From positions 1 to 64,000 of the forward strand of contig NZ_JACTAH010000001.1 in the NCBI RefSeq assembly GCF_014489115.1: DNA of 64,000 nucleotides, given 5' to 3'. The translations under genes were made by a program, and so were the position numbers. This DNA is from Thauera sedimentorum (GTDB taxonomy: Bacteria; Pseudomonadota; Gammaproteobacteria; Burkholderiales; Rhodocyclaceae). Every line of letters starts with the position of its first letter. Within the stretch, counting starts at the first letter, position 1. The notes beneath the pieces were generated by a model. It saw only the letters and a list, made by a program, of their open reading frames with translations. It had not been told where the DNA came from and ran no database searches. Positions 1 through 9,083 of the stretch are shown one piece after another.

Positions 1-76
1 CCGAACAGGACCGTGAAACGAGAACGCGCCGATGATAGTGAGGATACCCTCGCGAAAGTAGGTCATCGTCAGACTA
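1..76 (+). rRNA. rrf: 5S ribosomal RNA, 3' part
   Basis: The first ~76 bases match the 3' two thirds of a betaproteobacterial 5S rRNA: the CCGAAC...GTGAAACG loop region, the GCGCCGATGATAGT helix and the AAAGTAGGTCATCGTC closing strand. The 5' part lies outside the window, so an rRNA operon ends here. The exact 3' end (about 75-77) is estimated from the expected terminal helix. Confidence 0.9.
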
Positions 77-86
77 ACCCACAAAC

Positions 87-121
87 AAACGCCGCTCGAT
101 CACAACGATCCAGCGGCGTTT
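87..121 (+). terminator. Terminator of the rRNA operon
   Basis: A perfect 10-bp inverted repeat (AAACGCCGCT at 87-96, AGCGGCGTTT at 112-121) starts about ten bases after the 5S end. The loop holds a further GATC/GATC pairing. It ends in a short T run, as expected for an intrinsic terminator of the rrn transcript. Confidence 0.8.
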
Positions 122-324
122 GGTCGTATACCGCTCAGAGATCGTGTGACACGTTCGAGTCGGTGTAAACACTCGGCTATTGCACCTTTCCCGTAAGCAC
201 CCGGCAAACTCACCTGTCCAGTGCGCCGTGGTGCGCTGAAGATCGTGCCCACCAATTGTGATGGCGGACACCATGGATGTCGTCGTCCCTCGTGACCTGC
301 ACTGAGCAGAGGCGAGCCAAGGCG

Positions 325-364
325 CTTATCGCCAGCGAGAAGCTGATGAACCCCCGGCGATAAG
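325..364 (-). terminator. Possible terminator hairpin downstream of mgtE
   Basis: A perfect 9-bp inverted repeat, CTTATCGCC (325-333) and GGCGATAAG (356-364), lies just past the mgtE stop codon on the minus strand. It has a 22-base loop and no clear U tract, so it may be a Rho-assisted end or chance. I see no gene in the rest of 122-390. Confidence 0.3.
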
Positions 365-390
365 GCTGCTGAACGCGATGGGCGTTCGCT

Positions 391-1833
391 TCAGAGCAGG
401 AAAAGCGTTGCCAGCCCGAGGAAGATGAAGAAGCCGCCCGAGTCGGTCAGCGCGGTGATCATCACCGAACTGCCAATGGCCGGGTCGGCGCCGAGGCGGA
501 TACGGATCATGGGGATGAGCACCCCGGCGGTTGCGGCGAGCAGAAGGTTCAGCGTCATCGCCGCAGTCATGACCATCCCGAGCGAGGCGCTGCCGTAGAG
601 CCACCAGGCGAGCACGCCAAGCAGGCCGCCCCACACGATACCGTTGAAAAGGGCCACCCCGAGTTCCTTCTTCAGCAGGCGGTTGCGGGCATCCTGTTCG
701 ACCTGGCCCATGGCGATCGCGCGCACGATCATGGTGATCGTCTGATTGCCGGAGTTTCCGCCGATGCCGGCGACGATGGGCATCAGCGCGGCGAGCGCCA
801 CCAGCTTTTCGATCGAGCCCTCGAAAGCGCCGATCACCCGCGACGCGATGAAGGCCGTCACCAGATTGACGGCCAGCCATGCCCAGCGGTTCTTCACCGA
901 GTCCCAGACCGAGGCGAAGATGTCCTCGCCTTCGCGCAGGCCGGCGTGGGCGAGGATCTCGTGCTCGCTCTCCTCGCGGATGAAGTCGACCACATCCGCG
1001 ACCGTCAGGCGGCCGATCACCCGCTTCTCGGTGTCCACTACCGGCGCGGAGACGAGGTCATAGCGTTCGAAGGCCTGCGCTGCCTCGTCGGCGTCATCGT
1101 CGGGCTGAAAGCTGATGATCTGGTCGTGCTGCATGACCTCGTGGACTTCCAGGTCCGGGTCGGTGATCAGCAACTTCTCCAGTGTGAGGATGCCCTTGAG
1201 GTGATCCTCGCGGTCGACGACGAAAAGCTTGTCGGTGTGGTCGGGCAGTTCCTCGAAGCGGCGCAGATAGCGCAGCACGACTTCCAGGGTCACGTCTTCG
1301 CGGACGGTGACCATGTCGAAGTCCATCAACGCGCCGACCGAGTCTTCGGCGTAGGACATCGCCGCGCGCAGCTGTTCCCTGCCCTCGCTGTCGAGCGACT
1401 GGAACACGTCCTGGATGACCTCGGGCGGAAGATCCGGAGCAAGGTCGGCGAGCTCGTCGGCATCGAGCGTTTCGGCGGCCGCCTTGAGCTCGTGCGGGTC
1501 CATGGTCTCGATGAGCGACTCGCGGACCGCGTCGGACACCTCGAGCAGGATCTCGCCGTCCCGCTCGGCCTTCACCAGATCCCAGACGAACAGGCGTTCG
1601 TCCAGGGGCAGTGCCTCCAGCACGTAGGCGATGTCGGCCGGGTGGAGTTCGTCCAGCTTGGTCTGCAGTTCGGCCACGTGCTGCTTGTGCACGAGGTTCT
1701 CGACCAGCTCGTGGCGCGGCATGTCCTGTCGGTGGACGAGGCCTTCGACCAGCTTGTGGCGCGAGAGCAGTTCCTGCACTTCACGCAGGTGTTGCTGCAC
1801 GTCGTCCGGGTGGCGTTCGTCTTCTTGGGTCAT
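391..1833 (-). CDS. mgtE: Magnesium transporter MgtE
   Basis: Mg2+-gated magnesium channel of the inner membrane, 480 residues, full length. The layout is typical: a cytosolic MgtE N domain (about 55-160), two CBS domains (about 165-290) and a C-terminal membrane part (about 315-480). The pore region carries GGNSGNQ (358-364) and the last helices carry TALTDSGG, with the Asp (464) expected at the ion-binding site. The first 50 residues hold a near-duplicate, HKLVEGLVHRQ (26-36) and HELVENLVHKQ (41-51), not usual for the family. It appears to be a single-gene unit, with 110 bp separating it from mtgA. The family assignment is secure; the function of the N-terminal duplication is unknown. Confidence 0.95.
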   Translation of the reverse strand: MTQEDERHPDDVQQHLREVQELLSRHKLVEGLVHRQDMPRHELVENLVHKQHVAELQTKLDELHPADIAYVLEALPLDERLFVWDLVKAERDGEILLEVSDAVRESLIETMDPHELKAAAETLDADELADLAPDLPPEVIQDVFQSLDSEGREQLRAAMSYAEDSVGALMDFDMVTVREDVTLEVVLRYLRRFEELPDHTDKLFVVDREDHLKGILTLEKLLITDPDLEVHEVMQHDQIISFQPDDDADEAAQAFERYDLVSAPVVDTEKRVIGRLTVADVVDFIREESEHEILAHAGLREGEDIFASVWDSVKNRWAWLAVNLVTAFIASRVIGAFEGSIEKLVALAALMPIVAGIGGNSGNQTITMIVRAIAMGQVEQDARNRLLKKELGVALFNGIVWGGLLGVLAWWLYGSASLGMVMTAAMTLNLLLAATAGVLIPMIRIRLGADPAIGSSVMITALTDSGGFFIFLGLATLFLL

Positions 1834-1943
1834 GGCGTTTGGGCGGACTGGGTGCGGATGGCGGGGGGAACTGCGGACCCTGCGGATTTTACGGACTTAG
1901 CACGGGCGGCGCGACCCCGGAGCGTCGCGTTGCGGCGCCTGTC

Positions 1944-2636
1944 TCAAGGGATGCGTGAATAATGCATCCGTTGCCGCACCCGTTCGGCATGCGCTGCGAG
2001 ACGCGGGCCGAAACTGCGTTCGTAGCGGCGCGGATTGGGCAGCATGACTGCCAGCCGGGCCGCTTCCACCGGGCCGAGACGGTGGGCGGAAATGCCGAAG
2101 TGATGCTGGGCGGCGGCTTCGGCGCCGAACACGCCGTCGCCCCATTCGACCACGTTCAGGTAAACCTCGAGGATCCGCCGCTTGCTCCAGGTGGCCTCGA
2201 TCATTACGGTGAGTACCGCCTCCTGCGCCTTGCGCAGATAGCTGCGCGATGGGGACAGGAACAGATTCTTCGCCAGCTGCTGGCTGATCGTCGAACCACC
2301 CGCCGCGGTACGGCCGCGCTCCTGGTTGCGTTCCAGCGCGCGCTGGATGCCTTCCCAGTCGAAACCCGTGTGGTCCAGGAAGCGGTCGTCTTCGGCTGCG
2401 ACCACCGCACGCTTGAGATGTGTGGAGATGCGCTCGTAGGGCACCCACTGGTAACGAAGCTCGGCTTTCGGGCGATCCTGCCGGAGTTCTTCTAGCCTCA
2501 AGGCCATGAAGCTGGTCTCTTGCGGTGCCGCGTGCCGCCACCACAGGACCCAGCCGAAGAACCACAGCTGCGTCACCAGCAGCAGCGCACCCAGTACCGC
2601 GAGCACACGCCACAGCAAGCGCAGCGGCTTCTTCAT
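1944..2636 (-). CDS. mtgA: Monofunctional biosynthetic peptidoglycan transglycosylase MtgA
   Basis: Polymerises lipid II glycan strands at the inner membrane; family GT51, 230 residues. A single N-terminal membrane helix (about 7-32) is followed by the transglycosylase domain with AAEDDRF (catalytic Glu82), then GGSTISQQLAKN and RRILEVYLN, all GT51 signature blocks. There is no transpeptidase domain. I chose the ATG at 2636 over an upstream in-frame start at 2702, because this start overlaps the aroE stop by ATGA and begins with the usual positively charged run before the helix. It is the last gene of a rnb-tonB-aroE-mtgA co-directional run. Confidence 0.94.
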   Translation of the reverse strand: MKKPLRLLWRVLAVLGALLLVTQLWFFGWVLWWRHAAPQETSFMALRLEELRQDRPKAELRYQWVPYERISTHLKRAVVAAEDDRFLDHTGFDWEGIQRALERNQERGRTAAGGSTISQQLAKNLFLSPSRSYLRKAQEAVLTVMIEATWSKRRILEVYLNVVEWGDGVFGAEAAAQHHFGISAHRLGPVEAARLAVMLPNPRRYERSFGPRLAAHAERVRQRMHYSRIP

Positions 2637-3466
2637 CCGCGATCGATACTCGCGCGCAAATCGGCAAGCACGCTGGTCGTCTGCGGACGGACGCCGCGCC
2701 ACAGCTGGAAGCTCTCGGCAGCCTGCTCGACGAGCATGCCCAGACCGTCGGCCACTGCGGCAGCGCCGTCGGCGCGCGCGGCGCGCATGAAGGCCGTGTC
2801 ACCCTTGCCGTACATCATGTCGTAGGCAAGCGCGCCCGGTGCGTATACCCCGGGCGGCAGCTCGGGGCTCTGTGCCGACAAGCTGGCGGCCGTGGCATTG
2901 ATCACGAGATCGAATGTCGAGCCGGCGAGCCCGGCGAAGCTGCTGGCGCGAAGCTCTGCGTCCCCGGCTCCCGCGCGGAAGCGATCGGCCAGCTCCAGGG
3001 CGCGGGATTCCGTGCGATTGGCGATCACCAGCGAGGCGGGGCCTTCCATGAGCAGCGGCAGGATTGCGCCGCGGGCCGCGCCGCCGGCGCCGAGCAACAG
3101 CACGCGCCGGCCGGCGAGCTGGCGGCCGAGATTGTGGGTCAGATCGCGCACCAGGCCGGCGCCGTCGGTGTTGTCGCCGTACGCCTGGCCGCCGTCGAAG
3201 GCCAGCGTGTTGACCGCGCCTGCCGCCTCGGCTCTTGGGCTCAGACGGTCGGCGAGCTCGAAAGCTTCCAGCTTGAAGGGTGCGGTGACATTGAGCCCGC
3301 GCCCGCCCGCAGCGCGAAAGGCCGCCACGGTCGCGGCAAAGCCGTCCAGCGGGGCAAGCAGTGCTTCGTAGTGGAGCTCCTGCCCGGTCTGCGCGGCAAA
3401 CTCCGCGTGGATGAGAGGGGACTTGCTGTGGGCAACGGGGTTGCCGACGACGGCGTAGCGGTCCAT
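2633..3466 (-). CDS. aroE: Shikimate dehydrogenase AroE
   Basis: NADPH-dependent reduction of 3-dehydroshikimate to shikimate in aromatic amino acid synthesis; 277 residues, normal length. The substrate domain has SKSPLIH near residue 15, NVTAPFK with catalytic Lys65, and DNTDG with Asp101. The Rossmann loop is GAGGAARG at 126-133, and NRT at 150-152 is the NADP-selecting motif. The family usually reads NVTxPFK, so the sequence is conventional. It overlaps mtgA by four bases and starts 10 bp after the tonB-like gene, which supports co-transcription. Confidence 0.95.
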   Translation of the reverse strand: MDRYAVVGNPVAHSKSPLIHAEFAAQTGQELHYEALLAPLDGFAATVAAFRAAGGRGLNVTAPFKLEAFELADRLSPRAEAAGAVNTLAFDGGQAYGDNTDGAGLVRDLTHNLGRQLAGRRVLLLGAGGAARGAILPLLMEGPASLVIANRTESRALELADRFRAGAGDAELRASSFAGLAGSTFDLVINATAASLSAQSPELPPGVYAPGALAYDMMYGKGDTAFMRAARADGAAAVADGLGMLVEQAAESFQLWRGVRPQTTSVLADLRASIDRG

Positions 3467-3476
3467 GCGGGGCGGC

Positions 3477-4409
3477 TCAGTTGGCGCGCATCTGGTCTGC
3501 GCTGGTGAAGGTCCAGGTGCGCGTGATTTCCAGTAGGTCGGTGTCGGCGCGGATGTCGGGCGGGAAGGGCGCGAAGGGCGAGGCGAGCTGGATGATGCGC
3601 CGCGCGGCGTCGTCCAGCACCTGGTGCCCCGAGGAGCGCACGATGTCGACCGTCTCGACCCTGCCGTCAGCGCGGATGGTCACGGTGAGCATCAGGCTGC
3701 CATACAGCTTGCCGCGCGCGGCCTCCGGGTAGTTGAGCGTGCCGATGCGCTCGATTTTCTGGCGCCAGTCTTCCACGTACTGGGCGAAGCGGTACTCGCG
3801 TGCCCGCGCGCCGATGGACTTGCGTCGCGGGCGGCGTGAGTACTCCTGCATGTCGCGCTCGATCTGCGCCTCCAGGCGCGCCATGGCCGCGGCGCTGTCG
3901 AGCAGGTCCAGGCCGGTCGTGGGGCGTGGCGTCTCGCGCGGTGTTTCCTGAGGGCGCGCAGCGGACAGCGTCGCTTCGGCGCGCGGCGCCGTCAGCGCCT
4001 GCGGGCGGGGGGTGTCCACCGCTTCCGCGCGACGCTGGGCGTTGATCAGGGCGTCGCCCTGTTGCTGGGTCGGCTGCGGCGGCAGCGGGGAGCGCGGACG
4101 GAGCTTCTGCTCGGAGTTGCCGCCGCCATCGAGGTTCGCCTGGGCCAGCACCTCGGCTTTTTCGGGGGGCTTGCTGTGGCGTGCATTGACCAGCACGACT
4201 TCCAGGCCACTGTCGCGCTTCGGTTGCTTGGCAGGGTCGGGCAGGCGGAAGCTCACCGCGAACAGCAGGCTATGAACGATCAGCGAGACCGCGAAGGCGA
4301 TCTTCAGCCGCATGTCGCGCCCGAACCAGCCTGCCGACGGGCCGCTTGCCGCAAGCGCGGGCGCAGCGAATGGCGTCGGGCGAGAGGAGGCGGCGGGCGT
4401 CGTCGGCAT
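3477..4409 (-). CDS. TonB-family energy transducer / TonB C-terminal domain protein
   Basis: Likely periplasm-spanning TonB-type protein of 310 residues. A membrane helix lies at about 34-55, after 32 Ala/Pro-rich residues. A Pro/Gln/Arg-rich linker (about 60-170) follows, and then a TonB C-terminal domain (about 210-300) with YPEAARGKLYG, DGRVETVDIVRSSG and LDDAARR. Translation could instead start at the internal Met at residue 33 (base 4313). No exbB or exbD lies beside it, so its motor partners would be elsewhere; some such proteins have envelope roles unrelated to iron uptake. It sits 10 bp from both neighbours, aroE and rnb, in one apparent operon. Confidence 0.85.
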   Translation of the reverse strand: MPTTPAASSRPTPFAAPALAASGPSAGWFGRDMRLKIAFAVSLIVHSLLFAVSFRLPDPAKQPKRDSGLEVVLVNARHSKPPEKAEVLAQANLDGGGNSEQKLRPRSPLPPQPTQQQGDALINAQRRAEAVDTPRPQALTAPRAEATLSAARPQETPRETPRPTTGLDLLDSAAAMARLEAQIERDMQEYSRRPRRKSIGARAREYRFAQYVEDWRQKIERIGTLNYPEAARGKLYGSLMLTVTIRADGRVETVDIVRSSGHQVLDDAARRIIQLASPFAPFPPDIRADTDLLEITRTWTFTSADQMRAN

Positions 4410-4419
4410 GGCCTGGATT

Positions 4420-6327
4420 CTACGATCCTTCGAAGAAGGACATGCCGTTTTCCGAGGGCTCCGGCTCGGCGAGGGTGGCGACGTAGCGCGCGTGCACCTC
4501 GACGTCGAGCAGGTCGCTGCCCTCGATCGCCAGCTTCACCCGGCTGCCCGGGTACTGCAGCGGCAGCGAGGCGACCTTGAAGGTCAGCGGTACGCTGTCC
4601 AGGCGCACCAGGTTGTCGCGCACCACGATGGCCTCTACTTCCTTGGGCGCCTGCTGGCGCAGCCAGCGCACGCACCAGTAGCGCTCCATCTGGCGCTGGA
4701 ACTCGGCGTAGGCGGCGTAGGTGAGCTCGAAGTCGCGCAGCGCGGCCATCAGGTCGGTGGAGCGCGGCGCAAAGGCCGGCTCGCCGCCGGTGAGCACCGC
4801 GATCAGCTGCCACTGGTTGACCAGGTCAACGTAGCGGCGCAGCGGCGAACTCGACCAGGCGTAGCAATCCACCCCCAGGCCTTCGTGCGGGCCGCCGGTG
4901 GTGGTCATGCGCACCTTGCCGCCGCTCTGCACGCGATACAGGCCGGGCACGTTCACCTCGTCGAGCAGCTTGCCCCAGGTGGAGTTGGCCAGAATCATCA
5001 GCTCGGCGACCAGCTTGTCCATCGGCGAACCGCGTTTGCGCTGGCCGATGCTGACATAGCCGGGACCGTCGGCGGTGTCGGTCTGCCAGTCGACATAGAA
5101 GCTGTGATCGACCTGGTTCTGGTTGGACGAGGCCTTGCCGCGCCCGGCCTCCAGCACGGTGGCGAGGTCCCACAGCACGGTGAGCTCGCGCTTCCATTCG
5201 AAGTCCGGGCCACCGTCGTGCAGGGTGTGCTCGTTGAACACCGGCTCGATGTCGTGGTGGCGCAGGTTGGCGACGATGGGCACGATCTCGATGCGGCTCT
5301 CCTGGCCGGACACCGAGAGGTCGGCATTGACGTCGAGGTAGAGCGAGATCGCCGGGCAGTCGCGCCCGGCGGCCAGCGTGAAGCACTCGACCACTTCGTC
5401 GGGCAGCATGGTGATCTTGTTGCCCGGCATGTACACGGTGGACAGCCGCCGGCGGGCGATCGCGTCCAGCGCGGAGCCGCGCGAGAAACCGAGCGAGGGC
5501 GCGGCGATGTGGATGCCGACCCGCCAGCCGCCGGTGGCGCGCGGGGTCACCGAGAAGGCGTCGTCGATCTCGGTGGTGGTGGCGTCGTCGATCGAGAAGG
5601 CCGCCACCTCGGCGCGCGGCAGGCCGTCGGGCACCACGGGGGCGTCGAAGGTCGGGAAGTGCACGCCTTCCGGGAAGTACTCGAACAGGAAGCGGTTGTG
5701 GTGGAACTCGTAGCTGGAGGACAGTGCGCCGCACTTGAGCAGCAGCCGGGCGGCGGACAGCCCCGCATCCACGCAGGCCGCCTCCAGCGCCTTCACTTCG
5801 GGGCGGTTGCGGTCCGGGCGGTAGAGCAGCTGCGCCAGCATGCCGGAGAACTCCGCGGGCAGGCGGCCGGCGAGCAGCTCGTCGCGCATGCGGTCGATGG
5901 CCGCGGCCTGCTGGCGCTTCTTCTCCAGGCCCGCGAGCGCGGCCTGCAGGATGTCGGCCGGCGCCTTGCGGAAGCGGCCCTTGCCCTTGCGGTGGAAGTA
6001 GATCGGTGCGGAATGCAGGCGCAGCAGCACCGCGGCGGCCTCCACCGGCGTCGGCGCATGGCCGTGGTACTCGGCGGCGAAGTCGGCGAAGGCGAATTCC
6101 TCGTCGCCGCAGACTTCCCACAGGAACTCGGTGTCGAGCTGCTCGGCCTCGGCTTCGGCGCGCGCGAGCAGTTCGGCCGGCGCGGGTTCGCGGAAGTTCA
6201 GCAGCACGTTGGCGCGCTTGAGCTTGACCCGCTTGCCGTGGGTGGTCTCCACCTGCAGGGAGGCATCGTTATCAGCGAGGATGGTACCGGCCTTGAAGGC
6301 CCCGTCCTCTTCGAACAGCACGAACAT
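4420..6327 (-). CDS. rnb: Exoribonuclease of the RNase II/R family
   Basis: 3'-5' exoribonuclease, 635 residues. The RNB catalytic domain spans roughly 240-530, with the metal cluster FSIDDATTTEIDDAF at 244-258. Compared with E. coli RNase II, the Asp207 position is Glu253, while the other three acidic ligands (Asp247, Asp255, Asp256) are kept. The C-terminal end is short and lacks a convincing S1 domain, and the N-terminal cold-shock domains are divergent; this variant is common in betaproteobacteria. I used the ATG at 6327, since the longer frame starts with TTG at 6351 without a ribosome site. It is the first gene of the rnb-tonB-aroE-mtgA run. Calling it RNase II and not RNase R rests on length. 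Confidence 0.88.
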   Translation of the reverse strand: MFVLFEEDGAFKAGTILADNDASLQVETTHGKRVKLKRANVLLNFREPAPAELLARAEAEAEQLDTEFLWEVCGDEEFAFADFAAEYHGHAPTPVEAAAVLLRLHSAPIYFHRKGKGRFRKAPADILQAALAGLEKKRQQAAAIDRMRDELLAGRLPAEFSGMLAQLLYRPDRNRPEVKALEAACVDAGLSAARLLLKCGALSSSYEFHHNRFLFEYFPEGVHFPTFDAPVVPDGLPRAEVAAFSIDDATTTEIDDAFSVTPRATGGWRVGIHIAAPSLGFSRGSALDAIARRRLSTVYMPGNKITMLPDEVVECFTLAAGRDCPAISLYLDVNADLSVSGQESRIEIVPIVANLRHHDIEPVFNEHTLHDGGPDFEWKRELTVLWDLATVLEAGRGKASSNQNQVDHSFYVDWQTDTADGPGYVSIGQRKRGSPMDKLVAELMILANSTWGKLLDEVNVPGLYRVQSGGKVRMTTTGGPHEGLGVDCYAWSSSPLRRYVDLVNQWQLIAVLTGGEPAFAPRSTDLMAALRDFELTYAAYAEFQRQMERYWCVRWLRQQAPKEVEAIVVRDNLVRLDSVPLTFKVASLPLQYPGSRVKLAIEGSDLLDVEVHARYVATLAEPEPSENGMSFFEGS

Positions 6328-6370
6328 CAGTGACCGCCGGAAATTGAGCAAGCCCGACAGTCTACCGGAT

Positions 6371-7300
6371 TCACCCCGGCGCCGCGGGGGCGCGTCGCAT
6401 GCTGCGCCCGGCGCGCAGCAGATCCAGCGAATAGAGCGCCAGCGCGGCCCAGATCAGCGCGAAACCGAGCAGCTGGCCGGCGTCGAAGGGTTCGCGGAAC
6501 ACCAGCACGGCGAGCAGGAAGTTGAGCGTCGGGGCGATGTACTGCAGGAAGCCCACCGTGGACAGCGGCAGCCGTTGGGCGCCGACCGCGAACAGCATGA
6601 GCGGCACTGCGGTGAGCACGCCGGCCGCCGGCAGCAGCCAGTCGGTGAACGCGCCGTGGCCGAAGGCGAGGGTGCCCTGCGCCGCCAGCCAGCCGAGGTA
6701 GGCGAGGGCGAGCGGGGCGGTGATCAGGGTCTCGACGAACAGCCCGCTCACCGCGTCGATCGGCGCGCGCTTGCGCAGCAGGCCGTAGAAGCCGAAGGTC
6801 AGCGCGAGGAAGAGCGCGATCCATGGCAGGCTGCCGACTTGTCCGACCCGCCACAGCACGCCGGCCGCGGCCAGCGCCACCGCAAGTTTCTGCAGCGGGC
6901 GCAGGCGTTCGCCGAGGAAGATGCGGCCGAGCAGCACGCTGACCAGCGGGTTGATGAAGTAGCCCAGGCTGGCTTCCACCAGCCGGTCGGCCGAGATCGC
7001 CCAGACGAAGACCAGCCAGTTGCTGCCGGTGAGCAGCGCGGTCAGCGCGAGCAGGCGCAGCAGCTGCGGCTGGCCGCGCAGGCGTGCGATGGCGCGAAAG
7101 CCGCCCGCGGCGGGCCACAGCGCCAGCAGGCCGGCGAGGAAGACCGCGGACCACAGCACGCGGTGGGCGACGATCTCGGAGGACGGCACGCTGCCCACCG
7201 CCTTGAAGTAGAGCGGTGCCAGACCCCAGATGATGAAGGCGGTGAGTGCCGCCAGCACGCCATTGCGCTGGCGCAAGGCGGCCGCTTGAGCAGGGCTCAT
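6371..7300 (-). CDS. rarD: RarD-type EamA-family permease
   Basis: Inner-membrane drug/metabolite transporter superfamily protein of 309 residues with ten predicted hydrophobic segments. RarD-typical blocks are FIIWGLAPLYFK near the N-terminus, EIVAHRVLWS, and EASLGYFINPLVSVLLG, the last very characteristic of RarD. The substrate is unproven (the name comes from a chloramphenicol-sensitivity link in Pseudomonas). The ATG at 7300 overlaps the stop of the methyltransferase gene by ATGA, so this is the third cistron of the esterase-methyltransferase-rarD unit. Confidence 0.9.
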   Translation of the reverse strand: MSPAQAAALRQRNGVLAALTAFIIWGLAPLYFKAVGSVPSSEIVAHRVLWSAVFLAGLLALWPAAGGFRAIARLRGQPQLLRLLALTALLTGSNWLVFVWAISADRLVEASLGYFINPLVSVLLGRIFLGERLRPLQKLAVALAAAGVLWRVGQVGSLPWIALFLALTFGFYGLLRKRAPIDAVSGLFVETLITAPLALAYLGWLAAQGTLAFGHGAFTDWLLPAAGVLTAVPLMLFAVGAQRLPLSTVGFLQYIAPTLNFLLAVLVFREPFDAGQLLGFALIWAALALYSLDLLRAGRSMRRAPAAPG

Positions 7301-8139
7301 CGGGCTGCCGAGGCAATCAGGGCGCTGGCTTCGACGGTGTAGCCCGTGCCGTCGCGGTGGTGCGCCAGTTCGTCCGCCACCGCCTCGCGCAGGCGCTGCT
7401 GCATGGGCTCGGGCAGTTGGGCCAGTGCTTCCGCTGCGCCGCCGGCAAGGCTGAGGAAGGCGTCCCAGTAGGCCTGCGCATCGTCGAAGCGGCAGCTGAA
7501 GCGGCAGGGCGTGATGCGGATGTCGGCAAAGCCCGCGTCGGACAGGGCCGCCTCCAGCACTTCGGGCGTGCCGAAGCGGAACACCGAGGGGCGCGCCACG
7601 CGCGGCGGTGGCAGCAGACGGGCGATGCAGGCCTGGGCGCGGCTGATCAGCGGCACCGCTTCCGCCGTACCCCATACCGACAGCACCAGCCGGCCGCCCG
7701 GGCGCAGTACGCGCCGTGCCTCGGCCAGCGCGCGCTCGGGGTGGGGGAACATGAACAGCGCCAGCCCGGCGAGTACGCGGTCGAAGGCGGCATCGGGCAG
7801 GCAGAGGTGCTCGGCGTCGGCCGCGGCGCAGGCCAGCGCGCTGCAGGCGTCCGCCTCGGCGCGGCGCGCGCCTTCGGCGAGCATGGCTTCGGCGATGTCG
7901 GTGGCGAGCACCCAGCCGTCCGGTGCGACCTTTTCGGCCACTTCGCGGGCCAGCAGGCAGGGGCCGCTGGCCAGGTCGAGCACGCTCTGGCCGGGCTGCA
8001 GCCGTGCCGCTTCGAGCAGCGCGTGGCCGAGCTCGGCGCGCAGGTGGGCGCCGTCGGCGTAGGCGGCGGCGATGCGGTTGAAGCCCTTGCGTTCCAGGGT
8101 CTTGAAGCGGCGGGCGTCGAAAGCGGGAGGCTGGGTCAT
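7297..8139 (-). CDS. Class I SAM-dependent methyltransferase (UbiE/ArsM-like fold)
   Basis: Cytosolic methyltransferase of 280 residues. Motif I is VLDLASGPCLLAREVA, and an acidic residue ends the next strand (VLATDIAEAML). Later come DRVLAGLALFMFPHPE (motif IV region) and LRPGGRLVLSVWG, typical of the Methyltransf_11 group. The substrate cannot be read from sequence. The start overlaps the esterase stop by ATGA, and the stop overlaps the rarD start in the same way, so the three genes are translationally coupled. Confidence 0.85.
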   Translation of the reverse strand: MTQPPAFDARRFKTLERKGFNRIAAAYADGAHLRAELGHALLEAARLQPGQSVLDLASGPCLLAREVAEKVAPDGWVLATDIAEAMLAEGARRAEADACSALACAAADAEHLCLPDAAFDRVLAGLALFMFPHPERALAEARRVLRPGGRLVLSVWGTAEAVPLISRAQACIARLLPPPRVARPSVFRFGTPEVLEAALSDAGFADIRITPCRFSCRFDDAQAYWDAFLSLAGGAAEALAQLPEPMQQRLREAVADELAHHRDGTGYTVEASALIASAAR

Positions 8140-8717
8140 TGCAGTCCGGCGAAGCCGAGGATGTCGTCGAGGTAGTCGTTCCAGCGCGAGAAGCCGTGGT
8201 CGCCGCCTTCCAGCACGGTCTGCCGGGCGCCGGCGTACCGGGCCACCGCGTCGCGGTAATCCAGCACCTCGTCGCCGGTTTCCGCCAGCAGCCAGAAGTT
8301 GTGCGGGCGGCTGATGCGCGGCACTTCGATCGCGCGCAGTTCGTCCAGATGGGCGCGCGTCAGTTCGAAGCGCTCGCCGGTGTACAGATTGTCCTGCCAG
8401 CCCAGCCAGGGCTCGAGCGACAGCGCGGCGAGCACGGCGGGGTTGACCAGCACCGCGCGCAGGTCGTGGCGCTCGGCCAGCCAGGTGGCGTAGTAGCCGC
8501 CGAGCGAACTGCCCACCAGGGTGGGGGCGCGTTCCGGGAAAGCGGCGCGCGCGCGGGCGATTTCGTCCTCGATGCGGGCGATCGCGGCGGCCGGGGAGAC
8601 CGGCAGCTGCTCGCACCAGAAGCGGTCGGCAAGGCCGCGCCCGGCCATGTGGCGCTGCAGCGCGGTGGCCTTGATCGAGGCCGGGGCGGAGCGGAAGCCG
8701 TGCAGGTAGATGATCAT
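8136..8717 (-). CDS. YqiA/YcfP-family alpha/beta-hydrolase (esterase)
   Basis: Small cytosolic hydrolase of 193 residues. MIIYLHGFRSAP is the family's N-terminal signature. The nucleophile elbow GSSLGGY places Ser at about 71, with an acid in AETGDEVLDY (about 148) and His in GGDHGFS (about 175). E. coli YqiA hydrolyses short acyl and CoA thioesters in vitro; the natural substrate is unknown. It is the first gene of a tightly overlapping three-gene unit. Confidence 0.88.
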   Translation of the reverse strand: MIIYLHGFRSAPASIKATALQRHMAGRGLADRFWCEQLPVSPAAAIARIEDEIARARAAFPERAPTLVGSSLGGYYATWLAERHDLRAVLVNPAVLAALSLEPWLGWQDNLYTGERFELTRAHLDELRAIEVPRISRPHNFWLLAETGDEVLDYRDAVARYAGARQTVLEGGDHGFSRWNDYLDDILGFAGLQ

Positions 8718-8812
8718 TGCCGGGGTGCGGGACGCAAAGGGGGAAGTTTATCCGCGCGCGCCGGCATGCGGCCGGAACAGTTTGCGCGCCGACGGCCGGG
8801 CCGCTGTGCCCG

Positions 8813-9067
8813 TCAGGGGCTGGTCAGCGCTTCCAGCTGCGTCAGCCAGCGCAGCGCCTGCGCATCGCTGTCGCTGCACATCTCGCGCGTCGGGCGCAGG
8901 CTTGCGCACACCGCGGGACGACGCGGGTCGCCGAACAACCGGCACAGGCCGTGCTCGTCGAGCTGAACGCAGCGCACGCCGGCCGGCTTGCCGCCCTCCA
9001 TGCCGGGAATCGGCGAGGAAATCGAGGGGGCGATGCAGCAGGCCGCGCAGCCGGGGCGGCAGTTCAT
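8813..9067 (-). CDS. YkgJ-family cysteine-cluster protein
   Basis: A small 84-residue protein starting [11 protein letters not shown], with further cysteines in [17 protein letters not shown] and in [13 protein letters not shown]. This arrangement defines the YkgJ (CxxCxxCC-type) putative zinc- or iron-chelating family. The upstream open frame is longer, but the family begins at this Met. It lies 16 bp downstream of the DUF2478 gene and is probably co-transcribed with it. Its biochemical role is not established. Confidence 0.82.
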   Translation of the reverse strand: MNCRPGCAACCIAPSISSPIPGMEGGKPAGVRCVQLDEHGLCRLFGDPRRPAVCASLRPTREMCSDSDAQALRWLTQLEALTSP

Positions 9068-9083
9068 GGCAGGAATGGACGGC

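Noticed and set aside
74..274. A 66-codon minus-strand frame after the 5S gene
   Set aside because: It runs through the rRNA terminator, and shows no ribosome site or recognisable sequence.
4312..6333. A 673-codon plus-strand frame opposite the RNase gene
   Set aside because: Antisense of a clear exoribonuclease gene with a low-complexity translation.
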